Source: Pseudomonadota bacterium (GTDB lineage: Bacteria; Pseudomonadota; Alphaproteobacteria; Reyranellales; Reyranellaceae). Taken from it: a DNA stretch of 64,000 nt. Below the pieces are notes generated by a model. That model was not told where the DNA came from, did not search any database, and saw only the letters and a list, made by a program, of their open reading frames with translations. The DNA is taken from assembly GCA_020160955.1 (NCBI GenBank), contig JAIUOX010000006.1, forward strand, positions 1 through 64,000. The letters are read 5' to 3'. Numbering within the stretch: the stretch's first letter is position 1; every line of letters starts with the position of its first letter. Shown here in pieces: positions 1-7,907 of this stretch. The translations under genes and the position numbers were made by a program.

Positions 1-814
1 CGACCGCTCGCACCGAGATCTCGCCGCGCGCCAGGCAGGCGAGCAACGCCCGCCGCGTCGCCACGGGCAGCGGCAATGGGTTGGCCTGCGCGATCACCGC
101 CAGTTCCCGCTCCAACGCCGCCAGCGTCGCGGGATTGGCGCCATGGACCGGGCGCGTGAGCCACGACCGGTCGAACACGATGGCGTTGCGGTCGCAGCCG
201 AACTGCACCCGGGTCCCGAAGAAGCGGTCGTAGGGCCGGCGGCTGCCGGCCGGCGCGTGGACCATGAGCACGTCGAGCGGCGCCCAGCCCGGCCCGCAGA
301 TCGCCCGCACGATCGAGAAGGCACCGGCGAAGCCGAGGTCGACCGACGCGCGCGCCGGCTCGTCGACATCCGCGATCAGGGCCAGGACGAACGCCGCCGT
401 GTCGCCGGCCACGGTCACCGTTGGAACGAACACGTGGCCGTTGAGGTGCAGGTTGAGCGCCAGCCCGCGCAGGGCGCTGCCGACGTCGCGCGCGTTCTGC
501 GCCAGCCGGCCGGCCAGGCCGATCGTCTCGGGCCGATGCTGCGCCCCGCACAGCAGGCCGAGGTGGGGACAGGACGCGCGCTCGGCGGCGCGGTTGAGCA
601 GACGGAACGCCTCGGTGACGCCGAGCGACGCGTCGTCGTCGTCGAACAGGTCGGGCGGCAGGCCGACGTCCTCCAGCACCGGCGCAAGCGGGCAGCCGAG
701 GTCGCGGAGAACCCGGGGCAAGGCGCTGAGGCTGCCGACCCGCGTGGTGCCCTGCGCAGGTGGGCCCTGGAGAGGCGGATCTTGACCGGGGGATCGGGAC
801 CGGCGGGTCGACAA
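1..814 (-). CDS. AraC-family transcriptional regulator, N-terminal part (3' end cut by window)
   Basis: Reading the minus strand from about 814 to base 1 gives one uninterrupted frame of about 271 residues. It carries the sensor domain of AraC regulators of the arabinose-binding-like type: LPRVLRDLGCPLAPVLEDVG near the start, then CPHLGLLCG, a middle part ending in CGPGWAPLDVLMVHAPAG, and RPYDRFFGTRVQFGCDRNAI followed by VFDRSWLTRPV. The C-terminal helix-turn-helix lies beyond the left edge. No ATG is present in frame upstream of the domain; a TTG at 814 is the best start, but the start is uncertain. The gene is divergent from the DUF1254 genes with a 94 bp gap, so it is a candidate regulator of them (inference). 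The effector is unknown. Confidence 0.8.
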   Translation of the reverse strand, partial: MSTRRSRSPGQDPPLQGPPAQGTTRVGSLSALPRVLRDLGCPLAPVLEDVGLPPDLFDDDDASLGVTEAFRLLNRAAERASCPHLGLLCGAQHRPETIGLAGRLAQNARDVGSALRGLALNLHLNGHVFVPTVTVAGDTAAFVLALIADVDEPARASVDLGFAGAFSIVRAICGPGWAPLDVLMVHAPAGSRRPYDRFFGTRVQFGCDRNAIVFDRSWLTRPVHGANPATLAALERELAVIAQANPLPLPVATRRALLACLARGEISVRAV

Positions 815-908
815 AGTAACGGCACCCCTGTCGCAAAAAGATAAATTGCCGCGTCGATGTTCGCCTACAAGTGGCGCATCGTCGACACCGTCGAAGGAGA
901 CCCGACGC

Positions 909-2330
909 ATGATCACCCGCCGTACCCTGACCGCGAGCGCCCTCGGCCTGCTCGGCGGTACCTCGATCGCCGCCCTCGCCCACGCCAACACCGGCGACTT
1001 CAACCTCGGGCAGGGGCTCGAGGATTTCTGGCTGGCGACCGACGCCTACATCTTCGGCTACCCGCTGGTGACCATGGAGATGACCCGGCGCGTCATGACC
1101 AACGTCGAGGCGCCCGGCGCGGCCAAGGCGCCGATGGGCCAGCTGATCAAGATGCGCGAGTACCCCAACGCCTCGTTCCGGGACGTGACCGCGCCGAATG
1201 CCGACACGCTCTACACGACGGCATGGCTGGATGTCGGCGCCGAGCCGTGGGTGCTGAGCCTGCCCGACCTCGCCGGCCGCTACGCGCTGTTCCCGATGCT
1301 CGACGGCTGGACCGACGTGTTCCAGGTCCCGGGCAAGCGCACCACCGGCACCGGCGCCCAGACCTACGCCATCACCGGTCCCGGCTGGACCGGCACGCTG
1401 CCGCCGGGCGTCGTCCAGTACAAGTCGCCGACCAACATGGTGTGGCTGCTGGGCCGCATCTACTGCACGGGCACGCCGGAGGACTACAAGGCCGTCCACG
1501 CGATCCAGGACGCGGTGAAGCTGGTGCCGCTCAGTTCGTGGGGCAAGCCGTACACGCCGCCGGCCGGCAAGGTCGACCCGTCGATCGACATGAAGACGGC
1601 GGTGCGCGACCAGGTCAACGCGATGGACGCCAAGGCGTACTTCACGCTGCTGGCGCAGCTGATGAAGACCAACCCGCCGTCGACCGCCGACGCGCCGGCG
1701 CTCGCGCGCTTCGCCAGGATCGGCCTGGTGCCGAGCCAGGACTTCGACGCCTCCAAGCTCGACGCGGACTTCGCCAAGCGCATCCCGCAGGTCGCGTTCG
1801 ACCGCATCATGCTCCAGTTCAAGGTCAGCAAGCATGTCGAGCACATCAACGGCTGGAACTTCTTCACCAAGACCGGCCTGTACGGCACCGACTACCTGAA
1901 CCGGGCGTTCATCACGGCGATCGGCCTCGGCGCCAACCGCATGCAGGACGCGGTCTACCCGACCTCGCTCAAGGACGCCGAGGACCGCGACTACGTCGGC
2001 ACGTACAACTACGTGATCCGCTTCCCGAAGGGCGAGCTGCCGCCGGCCCAGGGCTTCTGGTCGCTCACGATGTACGACTCGAACTACTTCTTCGTCGCCA
2101 ACCCGATCAACCGCTACTCCATCAGCCCACGCCAGCCGCTCAAGGCCAACGCCGACGGCTCGGTCGATCTCTTCATCCAGAAGGACTCGCCCGGCGCCGA
2201 CAAGGAATCGAACTGGCTGCCCGCCCCGGCCGGCAAGTTCATCCTCATGATGCGGTTGTACTGGCCGCACGAAGGAAAACCGTCCATCCTGAACGGCACC
2301 TGGACGCCGCCCGCGGTCAAGCGCGCCTGA
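909..2330 (+). CDS. Tat-exported DUF1254/DUF1214 protein
   Basis: 473 residues. The start at 909 has AAGGAGA eight bases upstream; upstream in-frame TTG starts are less likely. The N-terminus (TRRTLTAS followed by a hydrophobic stretch ending AHA) looks like a Tat signal peptide. The mature part has the DUF1254 pattern (DAYIFGYPLVTMEMTRR, then PNADTLYTTAWLD near residue 100) and a DUF1214-type C-terminus (GFWSLTMYD, then NRYSISPR and KESNWLPAPAGKFILMMRLY). Proteins of this family are exported and mostly of unknown function; no catalytic residues can be assigned. It is the first gene of a probable three-gene operon with a paralogue (2367) and a DUF2252 gene (3811). Confidence 0.88.
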   Translation: MITRRTLTASALGLLGGTSIAALAHANTGDFNLGQGLEDFWLATDAYIFGYPLVTMEMTRRVMTNVEAPGAAKAPMGQLIKMREYPNASFRDVTAPNADTLYTTAWLDVGAEPWVLSLPDLAGRYALFPMLDGWTDVFQVPGKRTTGTGAQTYAITGPGWTGTLPPGVVQYKSPTNMVWLLGRIYCTGTPEDYKAVHAIQDAVKLVPLSSWGKPYTPPAGKVDPSIDMKTAVRDQVNAMDAKAYFTLLAQLMKTNPPSTADAPALARFARIGLVPSQDFDASKLDADFAKRIPQVAFDRIMLQFKVSKHVEHINGWNFFTKTGLYGTDYLNRAFITAIGLGANRMQDAVYPTSLKDAEDRDYVGTYNYVIRFPKGELPPAQGFWSLTMYDSNYFFVANPINRYSISPRQPLKANADGSVDLFIQKDSPGADKESNWLPAPAGKFILMMRLYWPHEGKPSILNGTWTPPAVKRA

Positions 2331-2366
2331 CGTCGACCAACCAAAGAGAACGCTGAAGGAATTGCC

Positions 2367-3797
2367 ATGACCGTTTCTCGCAGAACCGTCACGATCGCGG
2401 GCCTGTCGGGCCTCGCCGCCGCCGCGTCCGGCCCGGCCACGGCCCAGTCCCTGTCTCCCGCCGAGGCCCAGCAGATCGCCGAGGATGCGTACATCTACGG
2501 CTACTCCCTGATCACCACCGAGGTGACGCGGGTGCAGATGAGCAACGTGTCCAAGCCGCAGGGGGCCTTGCAGGCGCCGCTCAACCAGTTCGCCAACGTG
2601 CCGCGCTACCCACCGGCCGACTACCGCGGCGTCTCGGCGCCCAACGCCGACACGCTGTACTCGCTGGCGTGGCTCGACCTCGCCGAGCCGCAGGTCTTCT
2701 CGCACCCCGACATGGGCGACCGCTTCTTCCTGTTCGAGATCGTCGACCTGTGGATGCATGACCTCGAGAACTCGCCGAGCCGGCGCACCGCCAGCGGCGC
2801 GGCCGCCAACTACCTCGTCACCGGTCCCGGCTGGAAGGGCGAGGTGCCGGCCGGCATGAAGCACCTGCCGATGGCGACCCGCTACATGGTCATCCTCGGC
2901 CGCACCTACGCCAACGGCACCGAGGCCGACTACGAGGCCGTCAACAAGCTGCAGGCGCAGTATCGCATCACGCCGCTGTCGGCCTGGGGCAAGCCCTACA
3001 CCCCGGTCGCCCCGCCGGTGGACCCGAACCCCGGGTTCAGCATGACCGACAAGCCGCAGCAGGTGATCCTCGACCTCGGCACGCAAGGCTACTTCGCGAT
3101 GATGGCCCGCCTGATGGGCCGTGCCGCGCCGCCGGCCGCGATCGACGCGCCGATGGTGGCGAAGATGGCGCGGCTTGGCGTCGTGCCGGGACAGCCGTTC
3201 GACCTCAAGAAGCTCGACCCGGCGGTGCAGGCCGCCCTGGCCGACCTGCCGAAGCGGGCGCTGGCCAAGATCGAGGCCAACAAGAACATCCTGGGCGAGA
3301 TGATCAACGGCTGGGTCATCACCAAGGGCCTCGGTACCTACGGGACCGACTACCTCAAGCGCGCTGTCGTCGCCGCCTACGGCTGGCCGGCCAACCAGCA
3401 GAAGGACGCAGTCTATCCCTACACGGAGGTCGACAGCACCGGGCAGACGCTGACCGGCGCCAACGCCTACACGCTGACCTTCCCGAAGGACCAGACGCCG
3501 CCGGTCAACGCCTTCTGGTCGATCACCATGTACATGGTCGACGGCGGCTGGTGGTTCGTGCCGAACCCGCTGAACAAGTTCACGGTCAGCCCGCGCAACA
3601 ACCTCAAGTACAACGCCGACGGCTCGCTGACGCTGTACTTCCAGAACGCCTCCCCGGGCGCCGACAAGGAAGCCAACTGGCTGCCGGCGCCCAAGGGCGC
3701 GTTCATCCCGATGCTTCGGATGTACTGGCCGAAGGAGACCACGCCGTCGATCCTGAACGGGACGTGGAAGATCCCGCCTGTTATGAAGGTCGCCTAG
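2367..3797 (+). CDS. Tat-exported DUF1254/DUF1214 protein, second copy
   Basis: 476 residues. A paralogue of the gene just upstream with the same domain order: signal peptide (SRRTVTIAG, ending ATAQS), DAYIYGYSLITTEVTR, PNADTLYSLAWLDL, then FWSITMYMVDGGWWFVPN and EANWLPAPKGAFIPMLRMYW at the C-terminus. The two proteins align over their full length with moderate identity by eye, so the duplication is old. AAGGA lies shortly before the ATG. Only 36 bp separate it from the first copy and 13 bp from the DUF2252 gene, so the three are probably co-transcribed. Function is unknown; a periplasmic role is supported only by the signal peptide. Confidence 0.88.
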   Translation: MTVSRRTVTIAGLSGLAAAASGPATAQSLSPAEAQQIAEDAYIYGYSLITTEVTRVQMSNVSKPQGALQAPLNQFANVPRYPPADYRGVSAPNADTLYSLAWLDLAEPQVFSHPDMGDRFFLFEIVDLWMHDLENSPSRRTASGAAANYLVTGPGWKGEVPAGMKHLPMATRYMVILGRTYANGTEADYEAVNKLQAQYRITPLSAWGKPYTPVAPPVDPNPGFSMTDKPQQVILDLGTQGYFAMMARLMGRAAPPAAIDAPMVAKMARLGVVPGQPFDLKKLDPAVQAALADLPKRALAKIEANKNILGEMINGWVITKGLGTYGTDYLKRAVVAAYGWPANQQKDAVYPYTEVDSTGQTLTGANAYTLTFPKDQTPPVNAFWSITMYMVDGGWWFVPNPLNKFTVSPRNNLKYNADGSLTLYFQNASPGADKEANWLPAPKGAFIPMLRMYWPKETTPSILNGTWKIPPVMKVA

Positions 3798-3810
3798 GAG
3801 CAACAGGGCG

Positions 3811-5193
3811 ATGGCGAAGAAAGCGAGCCGCGAACCGACCTTCCTGCACGCCGACGAGCGCCGCGCCGCCGGCAAGGCGCTGCGCGAGGAGGTCCCGCGC
3901 ACCGCGCATGCCCACTGGAAGGCCCCGAAGGACCGCCGCGACATCGTCGAGATCCTCGAGGCTTCCAACCACGGCCGGCTCGACCACCTGATCCCGATCC
4001 GGCACGGCCGCATGATGGAGTCGCCGTTCGCCTTCTACCGCGGGACGGCCGACATCATGGCGGCCGACCTCGCCTCGACGCCGGTCTCGGGCATCCGCGT
4101 CCAGGCCTGCGGCGATGCCCACCTGTGCAACTTCGGCGGCTTCGCCACGCCGGAGCGCCGGGTGATCTTCGACATCAACGACTTCGACGAGACCCTGCCG
4201 GGGCCGTGGGAGTGGGACATCAAGCGGTTGGCCGCCAGCCTGCTGGTGGCCGGCCGGCAGATCGGGCTGGCCGAGAGCGAGTCGGTGAAGGCCGCCCGCG
4301 CCGCCGCCGGCTCGTACCGCGAGCGCATGTCCGACTACGCCGAGATGCGCACGCTCGACGTCTGGTACGACGCGATCGACGTCGACCGCTTCATCAAGGC
4401 GATGGAGTCGGAGGAGCGGCGCGAGATCATCCGCAAGCGCCTCGAGAAGGTCGAGGAGAAGAACGTCCCCGAGTACCTGTTCCCCAAGCTGGCCGACCAC
4501 ACCGGCACGACGCCGCGCATCAAGGACGACCCGCCGCTGATCTTCCACCCGACGCTCGAGCAGGCGCCCGGCATCGAGACGCGCTTCTCGGAGTCGCTCG
4601 CCGCCTACCGCGACTCGCTGCCCGAGCACGTGCGCACGCTGTTCAACCGCTTCGAGTTCTGCGACTTCGCGCTCAAGGTGGTGGGCGTCGGCAGCGTCGG
4701 CCGCCTGTGCGGCGTGGTGCTGTTGATGGCCGACTCGGACGACCCGCTGTTCCTGCAGGTCAAGGAGGCGGTGCCGTCGGTGCTCGAGCCGTACATCGGC
4801 AAGAGCCAGCACGAGAACCACGGCCAGCGGGTGGTGGTGGGCCAGCGACTGATGCAGTCGGCCAGCGACCTCTTCCTCGGCTGGACGCACGGGCTGGACG
4901 GCCGGTCGCACTACGTGCGCCAGCTGCGCGACATGAAGATCAGCCCGATCGTCGAGAGCTTCGACGCCAACGACCTCAAGGTCTACGGCCGGATGTGCGC
5001 GTGGGCGCTGGCCCGGGCGCACGCGCGGTCCGGCGACCCGGCGATGATCGCCGGCTACCTCGGCGGCAGCGAGGTGTTCGACGACGCGATCGCCGACTTC
5101 GCGGTCGACTACGCCGACCAGGCGCAGCGCGACTACCGCACCTTCGTCAAGGCGATCCGCCAGGGACGGCTGAAGGCGGAACGCATCGACTGA
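3811..5193 (+). CDS. DUF2252 family protein
   Basis: 460 residues, no signal peptide, so cytoplasmic. The AGGAG ribosome-binding site overlaps the TAG stop of the preceding gene, suggesting translational coupling. Visible motifs: YGR/HGR-type HGRMMESPFAFYRG at 65-78, CGDAHLCNFG at 100-109, DINDFDE at 121-127 and GPWEWDIKRL at 131-140. These resemble the catalytic loop (Asp-x4-Asn), metal-binding Asp and following helix of aminoglycoside-phosphotransferase-like kinases. GVGSVG (292-297) and FLQVKEA (Lys318), which resemble a Gly-rich loop and the ATP-binding Lys, occur C-terminal to them. The kinase interpretation is inference; the family is formally uncharacterised. A paralogue is at 51054. 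Confidence 0.88.
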   Translation: MAKKASREPTFLHADERRAAGKALREEVPRTAHAHWKAPKDRRDIVEILEASNHGRLDHLIPIRHGRMMESPFAFYRGTADIMAADLASTPVSGIRVQACGDAHLCNFGGFATPERRVIFDINDFDETLPGPWEWDIKRLAASLLVAGRQIGLAESESVKAARAAAGSYRERMSDYAEMRTLDVWYDAIDVDRFIKAMESEERREIIRKRLEKVEEKNVPEYLFPKLADHTGTTPRIKDDPPLIFHPTLEQAPGIETRFSESLAAYRDSLPEHVRTLFNRFEFCDFALKVVGVGSVGRLCGVVLLMADSDDPLFLQVKEAVPSVLEPYIGKSQHENHGQRVVVGQRLMQSASDLFLGWTHGLDGRSHYVRQLRDMKISPIVESFDANDLKVYGRMCAWALARAHARSGDPAMIAGYLGGSEVFDDAIADFAVDYADQAQRDYRTFVKAIRQGRLKAERID

Positions 5194-5199
5194 GCGGGC

Positions 5200-5217
5200 G
5201 GCCGGGCGCGCCCGGCC
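5200..5217. terminator. Perfect 18 bp palindrome between convergent genes
   Basis: GGCCGGGC followed by GC and GCCCGGCC forms a perfect palindrome in the 28 bp between the stop of the DUF2252 gene and the stop of the octaheme cytochrome gene, which face each other. The position suits a bidirectional transcription stop, but there is no T-run on either strand, so it is not a canonical intrinsic terminator. Confidence 0.35.
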
Positions 5218-5221
5218 GACG

Positions 5222-7537
5222 CTAGCGCCGCTGCAGGCGCTGGATCTGCTGCTCGATCGCCGGGTCGCCCGGCATCAGCGCGCGCAACGTCGCGAGGTAG
5301 CCGAGCGCCTTCGGCCGATCGCCGCGCTGCGCCGCCCAGGCGACGCCCGCCTGCAGCGCGTCGACATCGTAGGGATGGCGCGCCAGCACCGCGTCGAGCG
5401 CCTTCAGCGCCTCGACCCGCTGGCCGGTCTGCTCCAGCGCGACGGCAAGCACGTAGCCGTAGCGCGCGTTGCCCGGCTCGAGCTCGGCGGCGCGGGCGAA
5501 TTCCTTGACCGCGGCATCGATCCGGCGCTGGCGCACCAGCGACAGGCCGAGGCTGTGGTGCGCGAGACCGGACTCCGGGTTGCGCGCGATCGCCGCGCGC
5601 AGGATCTCGTCGGCGCGGTCCTCGTCGTTGCGCGCCCGGTAGAGGTCGGCCAGCTGCACGGAAGCCGGCACGAAGGTCGGGTCGACCGCGATGGCGCGCT
5701 TGAGGTGATCGTCGGCCAGCAGGCCGTTGCCGCGCCGGATCTCGAGCAGCGCCAGGTTCATGTGCCCCTCGCCGCGGTCGGCGTTGTAGGCCTGTACCGC
5801 CCGGTACTCGTCGAGCGCGGCGCGCAGCGCGGCCCGGTCGGCCTCGGACAGGCGAAGCTCCGACGGGCCCGCCAGCGCGCGTGCCGCCTCCAGTCGCACC
5901 TGGCGCACCGGGTCGCGCAACAGCGCCGCCAGCGGCGCGGCGAGCGGCGCGGCATCGCGCAGGTTGCCCGCCGCCTCGGCCGCGGCGGCACGCACCGCCG
6001 GGTCGGGATCGGCCAGCGCGGCCTTGAGGTCGAGCGTGCCCGCCTGGCCCAGCGTGCCGGCCCGGGCGATCGCGCTGGCCCGAACGATCGGCGGCTGCGC
6101 GGCGTCGTTGGCGATGCGCGCCAACGATCCGGCGGCACCGGGCGCGCCGCGGTCGGCGGCATGGAACGCCTCGGCGAAGGACTGGAAGCCGGCGGGCGGA
6201 CGGCCCAGCCGCTGGCGCAGCTCGGCCTCGGACCAACCCGCGGGCTTGTCGGCGTGGCAGGACAGGCAGACGTCGGGCGCCCCCATCGTGCGGGCGCGGT
6301 CGGGCCGCGGCACGCGGAAGGAGTGATCGTGGCGCGGGTCGACCACCATGTAGGTCACCACCGGCATGTGGCACGACACGCACTGGCCGCCCGCGCCCGC
6401 AGGCTCGTGGAAGTGGTGGGCCCGCGACTCGAAGGTCGCCGGCGCATGGCACTGGGTGCACACCGCGTTGCCCTCGGCGACCAGCTTCTGGCCGTGCGGC
6501 TCGTGGCAGTTGGCGCAGGTCACGCCCTTGGCGAACATCCGGCTCTGCAGGAACGAGCCGTGGTTGAACACCTCGTCCTGCATCTGGCCGTCGGGCCGGT
6601 ACAGGCCGGGCTCGAGCAGCGAGCCGCGGAAGCCGTCGCCGAAGCGCTGGCCGGCATGGACGTCGTCGGTCAGCTGGGCGCGCCGCGCATGGCAGCGGGC
6701 GCAGACCTCGACCTCGGCGACCTCGCCCGCCGCCGGCACCGGCACCGTGGGCCGCGCCGCGGGATCGGTTCCCCAGGCGACCCCGGACCGGCCCGGGAAG
6801 TGGACCGCGAGCCCCTTGCCCGCGACGCCGGCCGGCTTGCCGTTGCGCACCCAGCCGACATGCGCCGCGCCCGGCCCGTGGCAGGCCTCGCAGCCGACGC
6901 CCAGCTCGGTCCACGACGAGCGATACGCATTGGCCGCCGCGTCGTAGTTCTTGCGCAGGTTGGTGACGTGGCAGTCGATGCACATGAAGTTCGCGGTCTG
7001 CTGGATACCGGTCCAGTGCAGCGGGTCGCCCGGCGGCAGGACCTGCCCCGGATAGAGATCGAACCAGCGTTGCCCGCCCGCACCGGCCGGCCGCGAGTCC
7101 CACGCGATGCCGAACGCCTGCAGGCGGCCGCCCGGCATCTCGATGAGGTACTGCTGCAGCGGCGCGAGGCCCAGCGTGTAGGCGACCTCGAACGTGCCGG
7201 GCTTGCCGTCGGGCCCGGCGGTCTCGACGAAGTACCGGCCATCGCGGGTCGTGAAGGTGGTGACGACGCCGTTTTTCTCGAAGGTCGCGCCGTTGAAGTT
7301 GCCCAGCACTGCCTTGCCGCGCGCCGGCTCCATGGCGTGCGCGTGCTGCGAGGCGCGCCAAGCGGTCGTCTCGCGCGCATGGCAGTCGGCGCAGGCGGCG
7401 CTGCCGACGAAGGCGGCGGCAGAGGCATTCGCCCGCGGCGATACCGGCGGCGAGGGCTGCGCCATCAGCCGCATCCCGCCGAAGCTGGCGGCGAAGACGG
7501 CGGCCAGCAAGGCGGCGAACGACCAGGGACTGCGCAT
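5222..7537 (-). CDS. Exported octaheme c-type cytochrome with HEAT and TPR repeats
   Basis: 771 residues with an N-terminal signal peptide (hydrophobic to about residue 25). Eight CxxCH haem-binding motifs are visible, with first Cys at about 49, 186, 216, 279, 341, 360, 386 and 424. The spacing and the doubled-CxxCH region resemble cytochrome c554/NrfB-like multihaem proteins. After residue 430 there is a HEAT-like region (LADPDPAVRAAAAEAAGNL), then from about 570 a run of TPR units (YRARNDEDRADEILRAAIAR; GLAHHSLGLSLVRQRRIDAA). Probably a periplasmic electron-transfer or oxidoreductase protein whose repeats bind a partner; substrate unknown. It is monocistronic by layout, convergent with DUF2252. 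Confidence 0.85.
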   Translation of the reverse strand: MRSPWSFAALLAAVFAASFGGMRLMAQPSPPVSPRANASAAAFVGSAACADCHARETTAWRASQHAHAMEPARGKAVLGNFNGATFEKNGVVTTFTTRDGRYFVETAGPDGKPGTFEVAYTLGLAPLQQYLIEMPGGRLQAFGIAWDSRPAGAGGQRWFDLYPGQVLPPGDPLHWTGIQQTANFMCIDCHVTNLRKNYDAAANAYRSSWTELGVGCEACHGPGAAHVGWVRNGKPAGVAGKGLAVHFPGRSGVAWGTDPAARPTVPVPAAGEVAEVEVCARCHARRAQLTDDVHAGQRFGDGFRGSLLEPGLYRPDGQMQDEVFNHGSFLQSRMFAKGVTCANCHEPHGQKLVAEGNAVCTQCHAPATFESRAHHFHEPAGAGGQCVSCHMPVVTYMVVDPRHDHSFRVPRPDRARTMGAPDVCLSCHADKPAGWSEAELRQRLGRPPAGFQSFAEAFHAADRGAPGAAGSLARIANDAAQPPIVRASAIARAGTLGQAGTLDLKAALADPDPAVRAAAAEAAGNLRDAAPLAAPLAALLRDPVRQVRLEAARALAGPSELRLSEADRAALRAALDEYRAVQAYNADRGEGHMNLALLEIRRGNGLLADDHLKRAIAVDPTFVPASVQLADLYRARNDEDRADEILRAAIARNPESGLAHHSLGLSLVRQRRIDAAVKEFARAAELEPGNARYGYVLAVALEQTGQRVEALKALDAVLARHPYDVDALQAGVAWAAQRGDRPKALGYLATLRALMPGDPAIEQQIQRLQRR

Positions 7538-7551
7538 GCCCCTACCCTAGA

Positions 7552-7596
7552 CAAAGAAAGGGCGGCGGGCAGCCCCGAAGGACCGGCCGCCGCCCG
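7552..7596 (-). terminator. Intrinsic terminator on the minus strand
   Basis: Read on the minus strand, GGGCGGCGG (7595-7587) pairs with CCGCCGCCC (7568-7560), 18 bases apart, followed by TTTCTTTG. It lies just downstream of the stop codon of the minus-strand fragment at 7610 and upstream of the cytochrome gene, so it would end transcription of a gene that is no longer intact. Confidence 0.55.
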
Positions 7597-7609
7597 TCAC
7601 GGTGTTCGA

Positions 7610-7732
7610 TCAGCCGCCGCCCGCCTTCACCCGGGGCGGCTTCTTCATGTCGATCAGCGGCAGCGGGTTCTGCAGGTTCGGCAGCAGGTCGTTCAACGCG
7701 CCGCCGGGCCGGCGCAACCCGGCAGCCGACGG
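7610..7732 (-). pseudogene. 3' remnant of a degraded minus-strand gene
   Basis: The minus strand holds a 40-codon open stretch ending in TGA at 7612-7610 that reads ALNDLLPNLQNPLPLIDMKK then PPRVKAGGG. It has no ATG and begins right after a stop at 7735-7733. An adjacent frame just upstream reads LRDGRVAFSSFTAFSMTV, which could be the continuation after a frameshift. The intrinsic terminator directly behind the stop supports a former real gene. No family is recognised. The rest of 7733-7907 shows no convincing gene. It could also be chance coding-like sequence. Confidence 0.3.
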
Positions 7733-7907
7733 TCATGGAGAAGGCGGTGAAGGACGAGAAGGCAACCCTGCCGTCGCGCAACTGACGCCGACGAGGGCAC
7801 AGGGCCCGCCCGCCGCACGGGGGCGGGCCACCTTGGCGATTCGGCAAGAAATTCCTGCGGCCGGATGGTAAGGCGGGCCTCCTACCGCGAGGCTGCGTGC
7901 TCCGAGA

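Noticed and set aside
143..844. Plus-strand open frame of 233 codons at the left edge
   Set aside because: Its Arg/His/Asp/Val-rich composition is that of an antisense shadow; the minus strand reads a recognisable AraC-type sensor domain over the same bases.
5375..7750. 791-codon plus-strand frame opposite the cytochrome gene
   Set aside because: Antisense shadow in very GC-rich DNA; the minus strand has eight CxxCH motifs and a signal peptide.
7602..7871. Plus-strand open frame of 89 codons in the 370 bp gap
   Set aside because: No family features and overlaps the minus-strand remnant and its terminator; composition is not protein-like.
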